In this document: one piece after another, positions 62,472 through 64,000 of the stretch
How the letters are laid out: every line of letters starts with the position of its first letter
Numbering within the stretch: position 1 is the stretch's first letter
Origin: Caballeronia megalochromosomata
GTDB lineage: Bacteria; Pseudomonadota; Gammaproteobacteria; Burkholderiales; Burkholderiaceae
Assembly (NCBI GenBank): GCA_001580565.1
Contig: LRBF01000096.1
Coordinates: forward strand, 25,939-89,938
Direction of reading: 5' to 3'
DNA length: 64,000 nucleotides
Notes under the pieces: generated by a model
Seen by the model: the letters and a program-made list of their open reading frames with translations, nothing else
Database searches by the model: none
What the model was told of the DNA's origin: nothing
Translations under genes and position numbers: made by a program

Positions 62472-63899
62472 ATGAAGCGTGTCCCTTTCGCGCTGCGCCG
62501 TTGCGCCGCTGCGCTCGTCTGCGCGGCGCTCGCCGCTTGCTCGACCGTGCCGCCGTATCAGAAACCAGAGGTCGCGGTTCCGGCGCATTTCGCGGGCTCA
62601 CCGCAATGGTCCGTTGCCGCGCCTGCCGATTCGACACCGCGCGGTCCCTGGTGGATGGCGTACAAGGACCCGCAGCTCGATGATCTCGAAGCGCGCGTGA
62701 ACGTCTCGAATCAGTCGCTGAAGAAAGCCGTCTCGTCGTTGCAGGAAGCGCGCGCCATGGTCGACTATCAGCGCGCGGGCTTCTTCCCGACGGTGAGCGC
62801 CGGCGTGGCGCAGAGCCGCTACCGCACCTCGCAGAATCTGCTCGGCAAATCGCTGGCGGGACAGACCATTTCCGACTATTCGGCAGGCGTATCCGCGTCG
62901 TGGGAACCGGATCTCTTCGGCCGCATCCACGCTGCGACGCTCGACGCGCAAGCCAGCGCCGAGGCCAGCGCCGCCGATGTCGAAGCCCTGCGCCTGTCGC
63001 TGTCGAGTCAGCTCGCGGTGGACTACTTCAACCTCCGCTCGCTCGATACCCAGAAGCAGCTTCTGGACGATTCCGTCACCGCCTATGACGCCGCCCTGCA
63101 ACTGCTGAAGCGGCAGCTTGCAAGCGGCGCGATCGATGCATCGGCTGTCGCGCAGGCGCAGGCGCAACTTGAAAGCACGCGCACGCAGTCGACCGAGGCC
63201 GCATCTCAACGCGCGATGCTCGAACATGCGATTGCGACGCTCATCGGCGAACCGGCTTCGACCTTCTCGATTCCGGCGCGCAAGCAGACCTTCCTGTTGC
63301 CGGACATTCCGCGTGCGCTGCCATCGCAATTGCTCGAACGGAGGCCGGATATCGCCGCGGCCGAGCGCCGCGTTTTTGCCGCCAATGCGCAGATCGGCGA
63401 AGCGCGTGCGGCCTTCTTTCCCGATTTGATCCTGAGCGCGAGCGCGGGTCTGGAGTCGAGCTTCTTTGCGCCTTGGCTCACTGCGCCGAGTCTCTTCTGG
63501 TCACTCGGTCCGCAACTCGCGGGTACCCTGTTCGATGGCGGGCGCCGGCAGGCTTCGCTGGATAGCGCACATGCCCGCTATGATGGCTGCGTCGCGGATT
63601 ATCGGCAAACCGTGCTGACTTCCTTCCAGCAAGTCGAGGACAACCTCACCGCCCTGGGCGCACTTGCCGACGAAGCACGCAGTCAGCGCCTCGCGTCGGA
63701 CGCGGCGGCGCTCTCCCTGAAGCTCGTGAAGAATCGTTTCGATGCTGGCGCGGTGAGCTATCTGGATGTCGTCACGGCACAGACCATTGCGCTCACCAAC
63801 GAACGCACCGCTGAGCAGATCGATGCGCGTCGGGCTGTTGCTTCGGTGGGGTTGATGGTCGCGCTGGGCGGCGACTGGCGGGTAAGCGCGAATCGGTGA
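62472..63899 (+). CDS. NodT-family outer-membrane efflux lipoprotein
   Basis: 475 residues from ATG 62472, with AAGGAGG ideally spaced; a GTG at 62457 overlaps the preceding stop but lacks this site. Lipoprotein signal with lipobox LAAC ('ALVCAALAAC'). NodT hallmarks 'PWWMAYKDPQLDDLEARV', 'SASWEPDLFGRI', 'LLERRPDIAAAERRVFAANAQIGEARAAFFP', quoted as 'LLERRPDIAAAERRV', and 'TLFDGGRRQASLD'. Completes a tripartite pump with the upstream fusion protein. Confidence 0.95.
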   Translation: MKRVPFALRRCAAALVCAALAACSTVPPYQKPEVAVPAHFAGSPQWSVAAPADSTPRGPWWMAYKDPQLDDLEARVNVSNQSLKKAVSSLQEARAMVDYQRAGFFPTVSAGVAQSRYRTSQNLLGKSLAGQTISDYSAGVSASWEPDLFGRIHAATLDAQASAEASAADVEALRLSLSSQLAVDYFNLRSLDTQKQLLDDSVTAYDAALQLLKRQLASGAIDASAVAQAQAQLESTRTQSTEAASQRAMLEHAIATLIGEPASTFSIPARKQTFLLPDIPRALPSQLLERRPDIAAAERRVFAANAQIGEARAAFFPDLILSASAGLESSFFAPWLTAPSLFWSLGPQLAGTLFDGGRRQASLDSAHARYDGCVADYRQTVLTSFQQVEDNLTALGALADEARSQRLASDAAALSLKLVKNRFDAGAVSYLDVVTAQTIALTNERTAEQIDARRAVASVGLMVALGGDWRVSANR

Positions 63900-63917
63900 T
63901 ATTGGACTTGGCAATGT

Positions 63918-63936
63918 AGCCTGATGAGGGCTTTTT
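63918..63936 (+). terminator. Possible weak intrinsic terminator
   Basis: AGCC-TGATGAG-GGCT followed by five T residues, 18 bases after the NodT stop. The stem is only four pairs, so the call is tentative. Confidence 0.25.
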
Positions 63937-64000
63937 CGCTGGATCCCGTTTTCGTGTCGGTCTATTAGCACTGCCCCTGTGCGGGGCGGCAGTCACTTTC

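Overview
The window is GC-rich DNA with dense, tightly packed genes on both strands. A Burkholderia-type trimeric porin, frequent GTG starts, an RND-adaptor-NodT efflux operon and a large aromatic/acyl-CoA catabolic island all point to a Burkholderiales bacterium, probably Paraburkholderia, Caballeronia or a relative. No rRNA, tRNA, CRISPR array or intact insertion sequence was seen.

Layout. (1) 1-13283, plus strand: the 3' part of a giant repeat-rich surface protein (DUF11-like domains, one SdrD-B-like domain, nine VCBS repeats), followed by a TolC-type lipoprotein, a small periplasmic adaptor, a membrane-anchored adaptor with a GAF-like N-terminus, and a site-2-protease/HlyD fusion. This looks like a dedicated export locus, but it has no ABC transporter. 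(2) 13305-18189: a sugar-acid locus with a PdxA-family dehydrogenase, an MFS carrier and L-fuconate dehydratase, divergent from a LysR regulator. (3) 18217-19787: an anchored low-complexity protein and an alpha/beta-barrel protein. (4) 19808-27212, minus strand: two paralogous P450s around an SDR and a 28-codon mini-gene, a porin, a MaoC-like protein, a family III CoA-transferase and a ketopantoate-reductase-like enzyme. (5) 27392-30419: AraC regulator, SDR and LysR regulator. (6) 30425-47699, minus strand: sixteen closely spaced catabolic genes. They encode a P450 with two different ferredoxin/reductase sets, acyl-CoA ligase, thioesterase, two CoA-transferases, enoyl-CoA hydratase, acyl-CoA dehydrogenase, aldehyde dehydrogenase, an FAD aromatic hydroxylase, a gentisate-type ring-cleavage dioxygenase and an FAH-family hydrolase. 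(7) 48121-53010, plus strand: MFS carrier, ETF beta and alpha, and an MmgE/PrpD protein. (8) 53030-56415, minus strand: SDR, fourth P450 and MFS carrier. (9) 56826-63899: a 78-residue protein divergent from a TetR regulator, with three matching palindromes between them, then an RND permease fused in frame to its periplasmic adaptor, and a NodT-type outer-membrane factor.

How it fits together (inference). Regions 4 to 8 read as one catabolic island. A hydrophobic substrate enters through porin and MFS carriers, is hydroxylated by P450s, oxidised by SDR/ALDH, activated by the CoA ligase or CoA-transferases and shortened by beta-oxidation with electrons leaving through ETF. An aromatic core would then be hydroxylated to a gentisate-like diphenol, cleaved and hydrolysed to central metabolites. 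The substrate cannot be named from sequence. The final efflux operon would protect against toxic substrate or intermediates.
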